A stretch of 64,000 bases of DNA from Arcobacter ellisii (GCF_003544915.1 NZ_CP032097.1:2356001-2420000), one strand, 5' to 3'; positions 43,786 to 61,223 are shown, numbered from the stretch's first letter. A program made the numbers and translations. The notes: generated by a model not told the origin, from the sequence alone.

Positions 43786-45142
43786 TTCTTTTTTTCATTA
43801 ATTTTTTTGTGAAATTCATATATTGATCAAAAAAACCATCTGGCCAATTAAGAATTTCACCTTCTGAATCAATTTCGATATTTTCAAACTCTACATTATC
43901 TTCATTACGATGTAAAAAATAAATTTTATATAGACTTTCAATTTCAGGAATATCCATTTTTTCAAGTATTATCTGATTTATAATATGTTCACTATGCGTT
44001 TCTGCAATTATTTGTCTATTGTTTTTTGCTAAGCACAATAAAAATGTAGCTAACTTCATTTCTAACTCTGGATGTAAATGTATTTCAGGTTGTTCAAGAA
44101 CAAATAACTCATTCTCTTCTAATAGCAATCCTTGAATAATAATAGGTAAGATTTGACTTATTCCAAATCCTGAATTGTTTATTGAAAAACCATTTATTAA
44201 TATTTGTATTAGAACATCATCTACAACATGTTTTATATTAAAATCTACTTCATTAAAAAAATATTTAAACCAATAATTTAAACCTTCGTTTAATGTCTCA
44301 TGTTTTAATTCTTTATCTTTTAATTTCCTAAAATAAGAAACTTTTTTATCTCGAAATTTTACTAAAATATCAATTGCATTATCACCATTACTTAACATTA
44401 TATTTTGCCCACCAATTAAATGATAATATTCTCTTGGATGACTTCGTAAAGGCTCTAAATATTTTAATTGAGAAATACTCTTTACTATCATTTCTACTTT
44501 CTTAGAAACACCAAAAGTTACTTTATCAACATTTTCTTCTATCTCAAAATAATCATACAAACTTGGATTATCATTTAAATAAAAATATCCTTCTAAAGGT
44601 AGAGATTTAATAAATATAAAATCTGCAATGCCTTTAAAATGGGTAGGTATTTTTTCTTTCATATCCTCTTTTATTCTTACATAATAAGGACTCAAAAAAT
44701 TAAATGCATCAACATTAAATTTATCATTAACGCTTTTTCTACTAATTTCTAAACTAGAATCTAACTTATTTCTAACAAAATTTTCAATTTTTAAATAACA
44801 AAGTTGTCCTTCTTTTAAATCAGTATCAAAATAGTATTCCATTTTTACTTCGGAATTAAGGTCATTAATTTCTGATGTCTTAAAATTAAATTCAATTTTT
44901 TTTGATAAATCATTATTATTTATTTTTGTTTGAAAACTTGTTAAAGGAGGAAAATATGTTGGAGATAATAATGTATCACTATTATTATTTCTATAATCGT
45001 AAATATCTAATATTGATTTTAAAATTGTTGTTTTACCTACATTATTTATACCAGAAATAATTGTAAGATTATTAAGTTCCAAATAATCCTCCAGTATAAG
45101 AGATTTATAATTCTTTATTTTAATCCTTTTTAACATTAACAT
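43772..45142 (-). CDS. AAA-type ATPase with DUF3696 (OLD-like family)
   Basis: 456 residues. ABC/SMC-like head: MLKRIKIKNYKSL, Walker A GINNVGKTT at 31-39, signature region FGISQILPIIIQGLLL, Walker B ELFVLEQPEIHLHPELEMKLA, and a H-loop IAETHSEHI. The C-terminus IDSEGEILNWPDGFFDQYM is the DUF3696 hallmark. Such ATPases pair with an effector in several phage-defence systems. It lies 19 bases downstream of the integrase stop on the same strand. Confidence 0.85.
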   Translation of the reverse strand: MLMLKRIKIKNYKSLILEDYLELNNLTIISGINNVGKTTILKSILDIYDYRNNNSDTLLSPTYFPPLTSFQTKINNNDLSKKIEFNFKTSEINDLNSEVKMEYYFDTDLKEGQLCYLKIENFVRNKLDSSLEISRKSVNDKFNVDAFNFLSPYYVRIKEDMKEKIPTHFKGIADFIFIKSLPLEGYFYLNDNPSLYDYFEIEENVDKVTFGVSKKVEMIVKSISQLKYLEPLRSHPREYYHLIGGQNIMLSNGDNAIDILVKFRDKKVSYFRKLKDKELKHETLNEGLNYWFKYFFNEVDFNIKHVVDDVLIQILINGFSINNSGFGISQILPIIIQGLLLEENELFVLEQPEIHLHPELEMKLATFLLCLAKNNRQIIAETHSEHIINQIILEKMDIPEIESLYKIYFLHRNEDNVEFENIEIDSEGEILNWPDGFFDQYMNFTKKLMKKRIGID

Positions 45143-45161
45143 CCTTTTTATATTTGGTTAA

Positions 45162-46481
45162 TTATATAATTTTATTGCTTTTATTCATTATTTTATCTAA
45201 CCAATCAGCATACCATTGAATTAATTCTTTTTTCTCGTCAAAATGTTTATATTTAGATTCTCTATTATAAGCTGCTTTAATTTTATTTTTTTCTTTATGA
45301 GCTAAACAAGCTTCAATAATGTCAGAGTGGAAACCATGTTCTTTGTATAGTTCATGTGCAATAGTTGAGAACATACTTCTAAAACCATGGAAAGTGTGTT
45401 TATTTTGATAACCTAGCTTATTTAATGTATCAGATAATGTAGCCCCTGAAACTCCTCTATCATTTTTATATGGAGATGGAAATACATATTTACCTCTGTA
45501 TTTTGAAAATGGTTCTATTTGTTTTAAAATCTTTATTGCTTGAATAGGCAAAGGACAAACAAAATCAACTTTCATTTTCATTTTTTCTTTTGGTATTTCC
45601 CAAATACCCTTTTCTAAATCCACATCATCCCAACACATGAGCCTTATATTTTCACTTCTAACAAATACATAAGGAATTAATTTAAATATAAATACTGTAC
45701 TTATATCACTTCTTAATTTCTCACCTATTGAATTTATATCAAAAAGTAATTGTTTTATATCTTTTGGTTCTATTAATGCAGGAAGATGAGTGTCTTTTTT
45801 ATTTGGAACTAAAATCGTACTTTTATCTATATTTGCAATTATATTATTCTCAATATATTCTTTAGTAACTGCATACATATATATTTTATTTATTATCGAT
45901 AAAAGCCTATGAGCAGATTCAATAATTCCTTTATTTTGCATTTTTTCTAATGCAGTTATAATATCAACTCTTTTAATGTCTTTAATAGCAACACTACCTA
46001 ACCAATTTGTGATATTTTTTAAAATTCTTGTGTTTTGAATAATTGTTGCTTCACTAGAACTTTTTCTTCTTAATTCAATCCATTCATCAACTACATTTTG
46101 TAAAGTTAAAGATTCAGAAGCTTTTTTTATTCGTTTCGCAGAAATGGGATTAATATGATTAGATAATAATTGCCTAGCTTCTTCTCGTTTTTCTCTAGCT
46201 TCTTTTAAAGTTACTTCTGGATAAACACCAAAAGACATACTAAGATTTTTGTTTCCATATCTAAAATCATATCTCCATACTTTAGAGCCATTAGCTTTTA
46301 TAATAAGATACAAACCTTTCCCATCTGCTAATTTATTTTTTCTTATTGCTTTTTCATTTGAATTAGATTTCTCTAATTCTTTCTTTAATAGCTCAAATTC
46401 TTCATCAGTAGTGTATTTAGTATTTTTAATCTCTGTATCACTAAGAGGTTTTGATATTTTTGGCATTTTTAAGGTACTCAT
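45162..46481 (-). CDS. Tyrosine recombinase (integrase) of the island
   Basis: 439 residues. The N-terminal arm-binding domain (DUF4102 type: LADGKGLYLIIKANGSKVWRYDFRYGNKNLSMSFGVYPEVTLKEAR) is followed by a core-binding domain (about 130-220). The catalytic domain has Arg in VRSENIRLMCWDDVD (near 275), HGFR (near 363), a late His in LAHK and Tyr in AAYNRES (near 405). Length and layout are those of P4/CP4-57-type integrases, which normally use tRNA 3' ends; here the site is the end of yciI. It is 141 bases from yciI, and its gene reads away from it. Confidence 0.95.
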   Translation of the reverse strand: MSTLKMPKISKPLSDTEIKNTKYTTDEEFELLKKELEKSNSNEKAIRKNKLADGKGLYLIIKANGSKVWRYDFRYGNKNLSMSFGVYPEVTLKEAREKREEARQLLSNHINPISAKRIKKASESLTLQNVVDEWIELRRKSSSEATIIQNTRILKNITNWLGSVAIKDIKRVDIITALEKMQNKGIIESAHRLLSIINKIYMYAVTKEYIENNIIANIDKSTILVPNKKDTHLPALIEPKDIKQLLFDINSIGEKLRSDISTVFIFKLIPYVFVRSENIRLMCWDDVDLEKGIWEIPKEKMKMKVDFVCPLPIQAIKILKQIEPFSKYRGKYVFPSPYKNDRGVSGATLSDTLNKLGYQNKHTFHGFRSMFSTIAHELYKEHGFHSDIIEACLAHKEKNKIKAAYNRESKYKHFDEKKELIQWYADWLDKIMNKSNKII

Positions 46482-46500
46482 CTTTTAATAATTCTTATAG

Positions 46501-46556
46501 TACCTGAAATATTACCTAAAAGAAACTTGATTTAGTCTAATTTATTATGATTTAGT
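46501..46556 (+). repeat. Arm-type repeats, right end
   Basis: TACCTGAAATATTACCT (46501-46517) matches 23844-23860 at the other end with two differences. TGATTTAGT occurs twice (46528 and 46548), 20 bp apart. These lie between the integrase start and the att core, as integrase and excisionase sites do. Confidence 0.55.
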
Positions 46557-46583
46557 ATGATGTAATATGATATTCAAAAGTAG

Positions 46584-46611
46584 AAATAAGCCCGATATTA
46601 TGGGCTTATTT
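46584..46611 (-). terminator. yciI terminator overlapping the right attachment site
   Basis: AAATAAGCCC / GGGCTTATTT with an 8-base loop, 11 bases downstream of the yciI stop. One arm belongs to the shared att repeat, the other to the island. Confidence 0.75.
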
Positions 46612-46660
46612 GATTAGATAATTAGTTTTTTGGGAGCAATTTAACAGGAACTATCTGGAA
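46604..46660 (+). repeat. Right attachment repeat (attR) within yciI
   Basis: Matches 23727-23783 at 54 of 57 positions. It covers the last 12 codons and stop of yciI plus 18 bases downstream, so the gene's end is supplied by the island and stays in frame. Confidence 0.92.
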
Positions 46661-46909
46661 TTCGTCCATATTCCAAACATTGTTTTTAACATATGGTTCA
46701 TTTTCTAACCACTCGTCAATTTCATCATCAGTTGCAAAATCAACTAATAAAGTTGAACCAACCATTACTTCATCTTCAATTAATGCACCAGCATTAATAA
46801 TTTTACCTTCAGCCATTAATTTTCTAGTACCTTCAACATGTGCATCTCTTACAGCTAGTCTTCTTTCAAGAGCGTTATCGTTATCATAAGCAATTACTAA
46901 ATATTGCAT
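46622..46909 (-). CDS. YciI family protein
   Basis: 95 residues of the YciI fold: MQYLVIAYDNDNALERRLAVRDAHVEGTRKLMAEGKIINAGAL..., with the conserved His-Asp pair region (RDAHVEG) and FQIVPVKLLPKN at the end. YciI proteins are small ferredoxin-like enzymes or accessory proteins; the function here is unknown. The 3' end is the island's integration target, yet the reading frame is preserved. Confidence 0.9.
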   Translation of the reverse strand: MQYLVIAYDNDNALERRLAVRDAHVEGTRKLMAEGKIINAGALIEDEVMVGSTLLVDFATDDEIDEWLENEPYVKNNVWNMDEFQIVPVKLLPKN

Positions 46910-46975
46910 GGTATATATCCTTTTTTATTTAATTTTAGCATTCTATCATAAAAATAAAATGACAAAATTAAATTA

Positions 46976-47359
46976 TTACAAAGTAGTTGCAAATAAAAAT
47001 GTTAATGGATAAATTATAACGTTCAAATATCTAAAAAAAGGAGTAATAGTTACATTTATTTGTAATAACTCATTTATATCTTTTCCATTTAAAAGATTTT
47101 TCATTAGTGTTAATTTAAAACTAATATCAAAAAATTTCAAAATTAAAATTGAACTCATAAGAAATCCAAAATTATTAAAATAAAAAGATAAAAAAATTGT
47201 ATAAAAAAATGATGGATGAAAAATAAAGTATAAAAATATATTTTTCTTAAATATAAAAAAATTGTTCTGTAATAATTCGTGTAGAGTATTAGATTTTTGC
47301 CAAGTAGTTTCAAATAACTCAAGCAAAACAAAAATAAAAAGTAAAAGAGTAATTTCCAT
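46976..47359 (-). CDS. Unrecognised small membrane protein
   Basis: 127 residues, Phe/Leu-rich, with three or four membrane helices (about 2-18, 40-62, 66-80 and 105-125). It lies 42 bases downstream of rpoC on the same strand and may be co-transcribed with it. Function unknown. Confidence 0.6.
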   Translation of the reverse strand: MEITLLLFIFVLLELFETTWQKSNTLHELLQNNFFIFKKNIFLYFIFHPSFFYTIFLSFYFNNFGFLMSSILILKFFDISFKLTLMKNLLNGKDINELLQINVTITPFFRYLNVIIYPLTFLFATTL

Positions 47360-47401
47360 TGTAGTTATTCCAATAAGGCTTAAAAAGCCTTATTGTTCAA
47401 A

Positions 47402-56090
<8,689 letters not shown>

Positions 56091-56123
56091 TTAAGTTTGC
56101 TTTTTATTTATATAAAGCACAAA

Positions 56124-56185
56124 AGCATCCATAAAGGATAAGGTTAAAATTTCACAAAATTTTAACCTTAACCCTCAAAGATGCT
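56124..56185 (-). promoter_or_regulatory. Structured rplL-rpoB spacer (attenuator or processing site)
   Basis: A 14-bp stem around AAGGTTAAAATT / AATTTTAACCTT (56139-56152 with 56157-56170) lies inside a longer-range pair AGCATC (56124-56129) / GATGCT (56180-56185). It sits between rplL and rpoB on the minus strand, where other bacteria have a partial terminator or an RNase III site. Confidence 0.65.
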
Positions 56186-56235
56186 GAACTTATATACAGG
56201 GAAAACCCTGTATAACAGTCAATAATTATAAATAA

Positions 56236-56607
56236 TTATTTAATTTCTACTTTAGCACCAGCTGCTTCTAAAGCTGCTTTAGCTGCTTCAGCGTCAGCTT
56301 TAGAGATTCCTTCTTTAATTGTAGAAGGAGTTTGCTCAGCTGCATCTTTAGCTTCTTTTAATCCTAAACCAGTTAGTGCTCTGATTTCTTTAATAACATT
56401 GATTTTTTTGTCACCTGAATCTAAGATAACAACATCAAATTCAGTTTTTTCTTCTGCAGCTTCAACAGCAGCAACAGCACCACCAGCAACTGCTACAGGT
56501 TGAGCAGATACACCAAATTTTTCTTCAAATTCTTTAACTAATTCTGATAATTCTAATACAGATAAACCAGAGATAAATTCTAAAACGTCTTCTTTAGAAA
56601 TTGCCAT
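56236..56607 (-). CDS. rplL: 50S ribosomal protein L7/L12
   Basis: 123 residues: N-terminal dimerisation helices, Ala/Val-rich hinge ([19 protein letters not shown]), and the C-terminal factor-binding domain with [22 protein letters not shown]. Forms the ribosomal stalk with L10. Confidence 0.98.
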   Translation of the reverse strand: MAISKEDVLEFISGLSVLELSELVKEFEEKFGVSAQPVAVAGGAVAAVEAAEEKTEFDVVILDSGDKKINVIKEIRALTGLGLKEAKDAAEQTPSTIKEGISKADAEAAKAALEAAGAKVEIK

Positions 56608-56655
56608 TTCATTTTCCTTATTATTTTTTTATTTTAATATTAATAGCTTAAATAA

Positions 56656-57144
56656 TTAAGCTGCCTCTTCTTCTTTTTTTCTTCTAAGTGCATCAAGACC
56701 AATAGTAAAGTTTCTAACAGGCCCCATCCATACAGATGCAAGCATACCAAGAAGTTCTTCTCTTGATGGTAATTTAGCAAACGCATTAACAGTAGCAAAG
56801 TCAGCAATTTTACCTTCAATGATACCTGATTTAATAGCAAATTTTTCTTTGTTAGCAGATGCAAATTTATCAGCTACTTTACAAGCTGAGATTTGATCTT
56901 CAGACCATAAGAAAATATTTGTACCACTTAATTCAACATCACCAAGTTCTGCATTTTTAACAGCAACAGTAACTAAAGTATTTTTAGCAACTTGAACTTT
57001 TGTTCCATTAGCTCTAGCTTCTTTTCTTAAAGATTCTAACTCTTTATGAGTAAGTCCTTTGTAATCACAAACAACAACTGCTAAAGAAGATTTGAACTCT
57101 TCTGTTAAAAAATTAATAATTTCTGATTTTTCTTGTCTAGTCAT
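56656..57144 (-). CDS. rplJ: 50S ribosomal protein L10
   Basis: 162 residues from ATG 57144, which has GGGAGGAG just upstream. The TTG six codons earlier is inside that ribosome binding site and is not the start. MTRQEKSEIINFLTEEFKSS and the C-terminal L12-binding helix are typical. Preceded by an L10-leader-like region. Confidence 0.97.
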   Translation of the reverse strand: MTRQEKSEIINFLTEEFKSSLAVVVCDYKGLTHKELESLRKEARANGTKVQVAKNTLVTVAVKNAELGDVELSGTNIFLWSEDQISACKVADKFASANKEKFAIKSGIIEGKIADFATVNAFAKLPSREELLGMLASVWMGPVRNFTIGLDALRRKKEEEAA

Positions 57145-57290
57145 TTTTTCTCCTCCCTTCAAAACATCGACTTAGGCGGGACTTACAAGAAACGGAGGTG
57201 TTTCTTACCAGCTGCCTTCAGTTTTATTTCAGTGCTTTGAATAACACTCAATAATAAAGATTTAATCTTCATTATTGAATGCTAAAAAAA
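57145..57290 (-). promoter_or_regulatory. rplJ leader (L10-L12 autoregulation type) and rplA-rplJ hairpin
   Basis: Read on the minus strand, the spacer contains GCAGCTGGTAAGAAACACCT, then CCGTTTCTTGTAAGTCCCGCC ahead of the ribosome binding site. This is the G/C-rich paired core (AAGAAAC / GTTTCTT) of L10 leaders, where the L10-L12 complex binds its own mRNA. A separate stem, TCAATAAT / ATTATTGA (57248-57278), follows rplA. Confidence 0.75.
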
Positions 57291-57308
57291 AATTAGATAA
57301 GGTAAACC

Positions 57309-58007
57309 TTATCTAATTTCCATAATTTCCATGTTATCTAAAATGATTGATGGACTCATTGTTAACGATATAGCTGCATTAGTAATATATCTTCCTTTTG
57401 CAGTTGAAGGTTTAGCTTTATTAATAGCTGCGATAAATGCTGCTGCATTTTCTCTAATTGCTTCTGCAGAGAATGAAACTTTACCAATTCCTGCTTGCAT
57501 ATTACCTTTTTTGTCAACTCTATATGTAACTTGACCACCTTTAGCATCATTTACAGCTTTAGTAACATCCATAGTTACAGTTCCAGTTTTAGGATTTGGC
57601 ATTAAACCTTTTGGTCCTAAAATTCTTCCAACTTTTCCTACAATTCCCATACAATCAGGAGTTGCAATTAATACGTCGAAGTTAATATTTCCAGCTTGAA
57701 TTGCTTCAGCTAAATCATCGTTTCCAACAACATCTGCACCAGCAGCTTTTGCTTCATCCAATTTTAAACCTTTTGCAAATACTGCAACTCTTACAGTTTT
57801 ACCTGTACCATTTGGAAGAACAACTGCACCTCTAATCATTTGGTCAGCATGTCTTGGATCAACATTTAAGTTAAGTGCGATTTCTACACTTTCGTCAAAT
57901 TTTGCTGATTTTAATTCTTTTACTGCTGCACAAGCTTCAGTTAAAGAATATTTTCTATTCTCAATTTTTTCAGCTAATGCCTTATATCTTTTTGAAATTT
58001 TTGCCAT
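57309..58007 (-). CDS. rplA: 50S ribosomal protein L1
   Basis: 232 residues with [15 protein letters not shown] and the conserved [15 protein letters not shown]. Binds 23S rRNA at the L1 stalk. Follows rplK in the usual order. Confidence 0.98.
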   Translation of the reverse strand: MAKISKRYKALAEKIENRKYSLTEACAAVKELKSAKFDESVEIALNLNVDPRHADQMIRGAVVLPNGTGKTVRVAVFAKGLKLDEAKAAGADVVGNDDLAEAIQAGNINFDVLIATPDCMGIVGKVGRILGPKGLMPNPKTGTVTMDVTKAVNDAKGGQVTYRVDKKGNMQAGIGKVSFSAEAIRENAAAFIAAINKAKPSTAKGRYITNAAISLTMSPSIILDNMEIMEIR

Positions 58008-58086
58008 TTTTTTCTCCGCAAGTTTATTATTTTGCTACCGCCATTATAGAGTCCGGTGGTAAGACTTATTTAAAACAGAATGTTTA

Positions 58087-58512
58087 TTATAATTCTGTTT
58101 CAATACCAATTGATCTAGCTGAACCTGCAACAATTTTTGCAGCAACTTCTCTATCATCTGTATTTAAATCCTTGATTTTTAAATCAACGATTTCCATAAT
58201 TTGCTCTTTTGAAAGTTTTCCAACTTTTTGTTTAAGTGGATTACTTGAACCTGATTTAACACCAGAGATTTTTTTAATTAAATCTGTCATTGGTGGTTGT
58301 TTTAATTCAAATGTAAAACTTTTGTCAGTATAAACAGTGATAACAACAGGGATTCTATACCCTGCTTTCTCTTTTGTTTTTTCATTAAAAGCTTTACAAA
58401 ATTCCATAATGTTAACACCTCTTTGACCTAATGCTGGTCCAACTGGTGGTGATGGATTTGCAGCACCCGCAGGTATTTGTAATTTAATTAGCCCTTGAAT
58501 TTTTTTAGCCAT
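58087..58512 (-). CDS. rplK: 50S ribosomal protein L11
   Basis: 141 residues: [34 protein letters not shown] with the proline-rich thiopeptide-site hinge. Lies at the GTPase-associated centre. Confidence 0.98.
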   Translation of the reverse strand: MAKKIQGLIKLQIPAGAANPSPPVGPALGQRGVNIMEFCKAFNEKTKEKAGYRIPVVITVYTDKSFTFELKQPPMTDLIKKISGVKSGSSNPLKQKVGKLSKEQIMEIVDLKIKDLNTDDREVAAKIVAGSARSIGIETEL

Positions 58513-58606
58513 GCTATTCCTTTAAAAATTTTTTAATGATTAGACATTAGGCAAGAAAACTATTTTAAGAAGCTAGTTTTTTTGCCTAATGCCTATATTT
58601 GAAATA

Positions 58607-59134
58607 TCAAATAACTCTTTCTACTTGAGTATAAGATATTTCCACTGGAGTGTTTCTTCCAAAGATAGAAACATTTAATTTTAATAATCCCGAAACCATA
58701 TCAAAATCTTCAACTATTCCGTTAAAGTTTGCAAATGGTCCTTCATTAATTCTTACCATTTCACCTTCATCAAATGAAACTTTTGGTTTTGCTGCTGCTC
58801 TATTTTTAACTTTTTCTAAAATTAAATTAATATCTTTTTCAGAAAGTGCAGTTGGTTTTTTAGATTCACCGATAAATCTTCCTACTTTTGGCATTGACTG
58901 AATTCTATGCCATAATCCTGTATCTAAATCAATTTTAGCAAAAGCATATGCAGGATACAAAGGTCTTTCAACTATTGTTTTTTTACCTTTTTTGATTTCA
59001 ATTAAATCTTCAGTTGGAACTAAAACTTCAGCTATTCTATCATCTGCCATTTCTTCAGCTAATTTAACTAAAGCTTTTTTTACAGATAATTCACTACCAG
59101 AATAAGTTTGTATTGCATACCATTTATGTGCCAT
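58607..59134 (-). CDS. nusG: Transcription antitermination factor NusG
   Basis: 175 residues: NGN domain (KWYAIQTYSGSE...PLYPAYAFAKI) and a C-terminal KOW (FDEGEMVRINEGPFANFNGIVEDFD). Couples RNA polymerase to Rho or the ribosome. Nine bases after secE. Confidence 0.97.
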   Translation of the reverse strand: MAHKWYAIQTYSGSELSVKKALVKLAEEMADDRIAEVLVPTEDLIEIKKGKKTIVERPLYPAYAFAKIDLDTGLWHRIQSMPKVGRFIGESKKPTALSEKDINLILEKVKNRAAAKPKVSFDEGEMVRINEGPFANFNGIVEDFDMVSGLLKLNVSIFGRNTPVEISYTQVERVI

Positions 59135-59143
59135 TTCGTTCCC

Positions 59144-59326
59144 TTAATTTATTATTGAAGATAAGCTTAATGACATTATTCCATCAATTAGAGCTAAGAA
59201 CAAAGTAATTACAGTTACTACAATAAAAACAGATAAATATGCTGATCTAATTTGTTCTTTTATAGGAAAAATTACTTTTAGTAATTCTGCTTTTGCATTA
59301 GCATAATAATTTTTAAATCTATTCAC
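59144..59326 (-). CDS. secE: Preprotein translocase subunit SecE
   Basis: 60 residues from GTG 59326 (MNRFKNYYANAKAELLKVIFPIKEQ). GGAG lies seven bases before this GTG, which makes it better than the TTG four codons upstream. An amphipathic helix with the conserved KVIFP(I)KEQ is followed by one membrane helix, the short form seen in most bacteria. Confidence 0.93.
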   Translation of the reverse strand: MNRFKNYYANAKAELLKVIFPIKEQIRSAYLSVFIVVTVITLFLALIDGIMSLSLSSIIN

Positions 59327-59408
59327 AACTGGCTCCAATTTTGATTACTACTATTTAAGCTTTTAAATTCTTTCAAAAAAAGAGAGTGCTTCTTTTAAAA
59401 AAATTTAG

Positions 59409-59484
59409 TGGCAGGCCAGGGGGGATTCGAACCCACAACCATCGGATTTGGAATCCGGCGCTCTACCATTGGAGCTACTGACCT
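59409..59484 (-). tRNA. tRNA-Trp (CCA)
   Basis: Acceptor AGGTCAG / CTGGCCT, the anticodon loop TTCCAAA gives CCA, T-arm GTTCGAATC, and 3' CCA is encoded. Lies between rpmG and secE. Confidence 0.97.
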
Positions 59485-59492
59485 ACTAGGTT

Positions 59493-59522
59493 AAAAGACT
59501 TGTAGAAAACTACAAGTCTTTT
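59493..59522 (-). terminator. Hairpin between rpmG and tRNA-Trp
   Basis: A 13-bp perfect stem, AAAAGACTTGTAG / CTACAAGTCTTTT, four bases after the rpmG stop. Either ends the tuf-rpmG message or marks tRNA processing. Confidence 0.7.
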
Positions 59523-59525
59523 ATA

Positions 59526-59696
59526 TTAAGATTTTAATTTTACTTCTTTGTGTAAAGTATGTTTTTTTAATCTTGGACAATATTTTTTAACTTCAAACTT
59601 TTCAGTGTGAGTTTTTGGGTTTTTCCAAGTAGTGTAGTTAATATCTCCACTCTCTTGACATTTTAATCCAATTTTAATTCTTACTGCATTTGCCAT
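59526..59696 (-). CDS. rpmG: 50S ribosomal protein L33
   Basis: A 56-residue gene: [47 protein letters not shown]. Only one Cys remains of each zinc-binding pair (KCQES and YCPRL), so this is a zinc-independent form. It lies 11 bases after tuf, with the ATG at 59696. Confidence 0.95.
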   Translation of the reverse strand: MANAVRIKIGLKCQESGDINYTTWKNPKTHTEKFEVKKYCPRLKKHTLHKEVKLKS

Positions 59697-59707
59697 TTAC
59701 TAAATCC

Positions 59708-60916
59708 TTATTCAATGATTTCAGCAACAACTCCAGCACCTACAGTTCTACCACCTTCTCTAATAGCAAACTTTGTACCTTTGTCTAGAGCAATTGGAGC
59801 AACTAATTCAACTGTCATTTCTACGTTATCACCAGGCATAACCATTTCTACACCCTCTGGTAAAGTACAAGAACCTGTAACGTCTGTTGTTCTTACATAG
59901 AATTGTGGTCTATATCCTGAGAAGAATGGAGTATGTCTTCCACCTTCCTCTTTAGAAAGGATATACACTTCGCATCTGAATTTAGTATGTGGAGTAATTG
60001 TTTTAGGTTTACATAAAACTTGTCCTCTTTCTACTTCTTCTTTTTTGATACCTCTTAAAAGAATACCGCAGTTATCACCAGCTTGACCTTGTTCCATTTC
60101 TTTTCTGAACATTTCAACACCTGTTACAGTAGTTGTTTTAGTATCAGAGAATCCAACGATCTCAATAGTTTCACCTACTTTGATTGTTCCTTTTTCAATT
60201 CTTCCAGTAACAACAGTTCCTCTTCCTGAGATAGAGAATACGTCTTCAACTGGCATTAAGAAATCTTGGTCAACATCTCTTTCTGGAGTTGGAATATAAG
60301 TATCTACTGCTTCCATTAAAGCAACAACTTTTTCTCCCCATACACCTACAGAACCTGCTTTAGCTTCTTCTAATGCTTGGAATGCAGAACCTGCAATAAT
60401 TGGAGTGTCATCACCTGGGAAATCGTAAGTAGATAATAATTCTCTAATTTCCATTTCAACTAATTCTAACATTTCATCTCTATCTTGAGGGTCAAGTTGA
60501 TCTTCTTTGTTCATAAATACAACGATATATGGAACCCCAACTTGTTTAGATAATAAGATGTGCTCTCTTGTTTGTGCCATTGGTCCATCTGTTGCAGCAA
60601 TAACTAAGATTGCTCCGTCCATTTGAGCAGCACCAGTAATCATGTTTTTAACGTAGTCCGCGTGTCCTGGACAATCAACGTGAGCATAGTGTCTTTTATC
60701 TGTTTCATACTCAATGTGAGAAGTAGCAATAGTAATTCCTCTTTCTCTTTCTTCTGGAGCATTGTCGATTTGATCATAATCTTTCATCTCTCCACCATAT
60801 TTAACTGCAAGAACAGCAGAAATAGCAGCTGTTAAAGTAGTTTTACCGTGGTCAACGTGTCCAATTGTACCGATGTTAACGTGTGGCTTATTTCTTGAAA
60901 ATTTTTCTTTTGCCAT
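59708..60916 (-). CDS. tuf: Translation elongation factor Tu
   Basis: 402 residues with [29 protein letters not shown] and the C-terminal beta barrels. Delivers aminoacyl-tRNA to the ribosome. Preceded by four tRNA genes as in the tufB locus of other bacteria; the only tuf in the window. Confidence 0.98.
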   Translation of the reverse strand: MAKEKFSRNKPHVNIGTIGHVDHGKTTLTAAISAVLAVKYGGEMKDYDQIDNAPEERERGITIATSHIEYETDKRHYAHVDCPGHADYVKNMITGAAQMDGAILVIAATDGPMAQTREHILLSKQVGVPYIVVFMNKEDQLDPQDRDEMLELVEMEIRELLSTYDFPGDDTPIIAGSAFQALEEAKAGSVGVWGEKVVALMEAVDTYIPTPERDVDQDFLMPVEDVFSISGRGTVVTGRIEKGTIKVGETIEIVGFSDTKTTTVTGVEMFRKEMEQGQAGDNCGILLRGIKKEEVERGQVLCKPKTITPHTKFRCEVYILSKEEGGRHTPFFSGYRPQFYVRTTDVTGSCTLPEGVEMVMPGDNVEMTVELVAPIALDKGTKFAIREGGRTVGAGVVAEIIE

Positions 60917-60946
60917 AGAATTCCCCTTCTAAATTTTTGGTTATTG

Positions 60947-60988
60947 CCCTCTGAGTAGATAAGCCACTAGGCTTCTCTATTCAGAGGG
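60947..60988 (-). promoter_or_regulatory. Hairpin in the tuf leader
   Basis: CCCTCTGA (60947-60954) pairs with TCAGAGGG (60981-60988) and AAGCC with GGCTT inside, giving a long G/C-rich stem-loop 31 bases upstream of tuf. Probably a processing site or regulatory structure of the tRNA-tuf transcript. Confidence 0.6.
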
Positions 60989-61062
60989 GATTTATTATCA
61001 ATTTTATTAAAAATAAAATCGTGTTGCGTATTATATTTAAAAAATACTAAAAAAAACTTTAA

Positions 61063-61118
61063 TGGGAGATAAATTATTATAGAGTTATAAAAAATCTGTG
61101 CTTATAACTCAGCTCCCA
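61063..61118 (-). other. Nested inverted repeats between tRNA-Gly and tuf
   Basis: TGGGAG (61063-61068) pairs with CTCCCA (61113-61118). Inside, GAGTTATAA (61082-61090) pairs with TTATAACTC (61102-61110). It may be a terminator or processing structure between the tRNA genes and tuf. Confidence 0.5.
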
Positions 61119-61136
61119 GTAATCAATAAAAATAAA

Positions 61137-61213
61137 TGGAGCGGGAGACGAGACTCGAACTCGCGACAGTCTGCTTGGAAGGCAGAAGCTCTAGCCAACT
61201 GAGCTACTCCCGC
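61137..61213 (-). tRNA. tRNA-Gly (TCC)
   Basis: GCGGGAG / CTCCCGC acceptor, anticodon loop CTTCCAA, T-loop GTTCGAGTC, encoded CCA. Confidence 0.97.
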
Positions 61214-61223
61214 AACATTTGCG

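Larger units (their letters stand above)
23727..46660. mobile_element. Integrated genomic island at the 3' end of yciI
   Basis: A 57-bp direct repeat (23727-23783 and 46604-46660, 54/57 identical) brackets about 22.9 kb. The repeat includes the last 12 codons and stop of the YciI-family gene at 46622. A tyrosine integrase lies just inside the right end and reads away from yciI. A phage-type repressor, AlpA-like protein and winged-helix gene lie near the left end. Contents are mostly unrecognised or defence-like. No capsid, terminase, relaxase, VirB4-like ATPase or coupling protein was seen, so it is not a self-sufficient phage or ICE. Confidence 0.9.

Noticed and set aside
23727-46660. Complete prophage
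   Set aside because: Repressor, AlpA-like protein and integrase are present, but no terminase, portal, capsid, tail or lysis gene was recognised.
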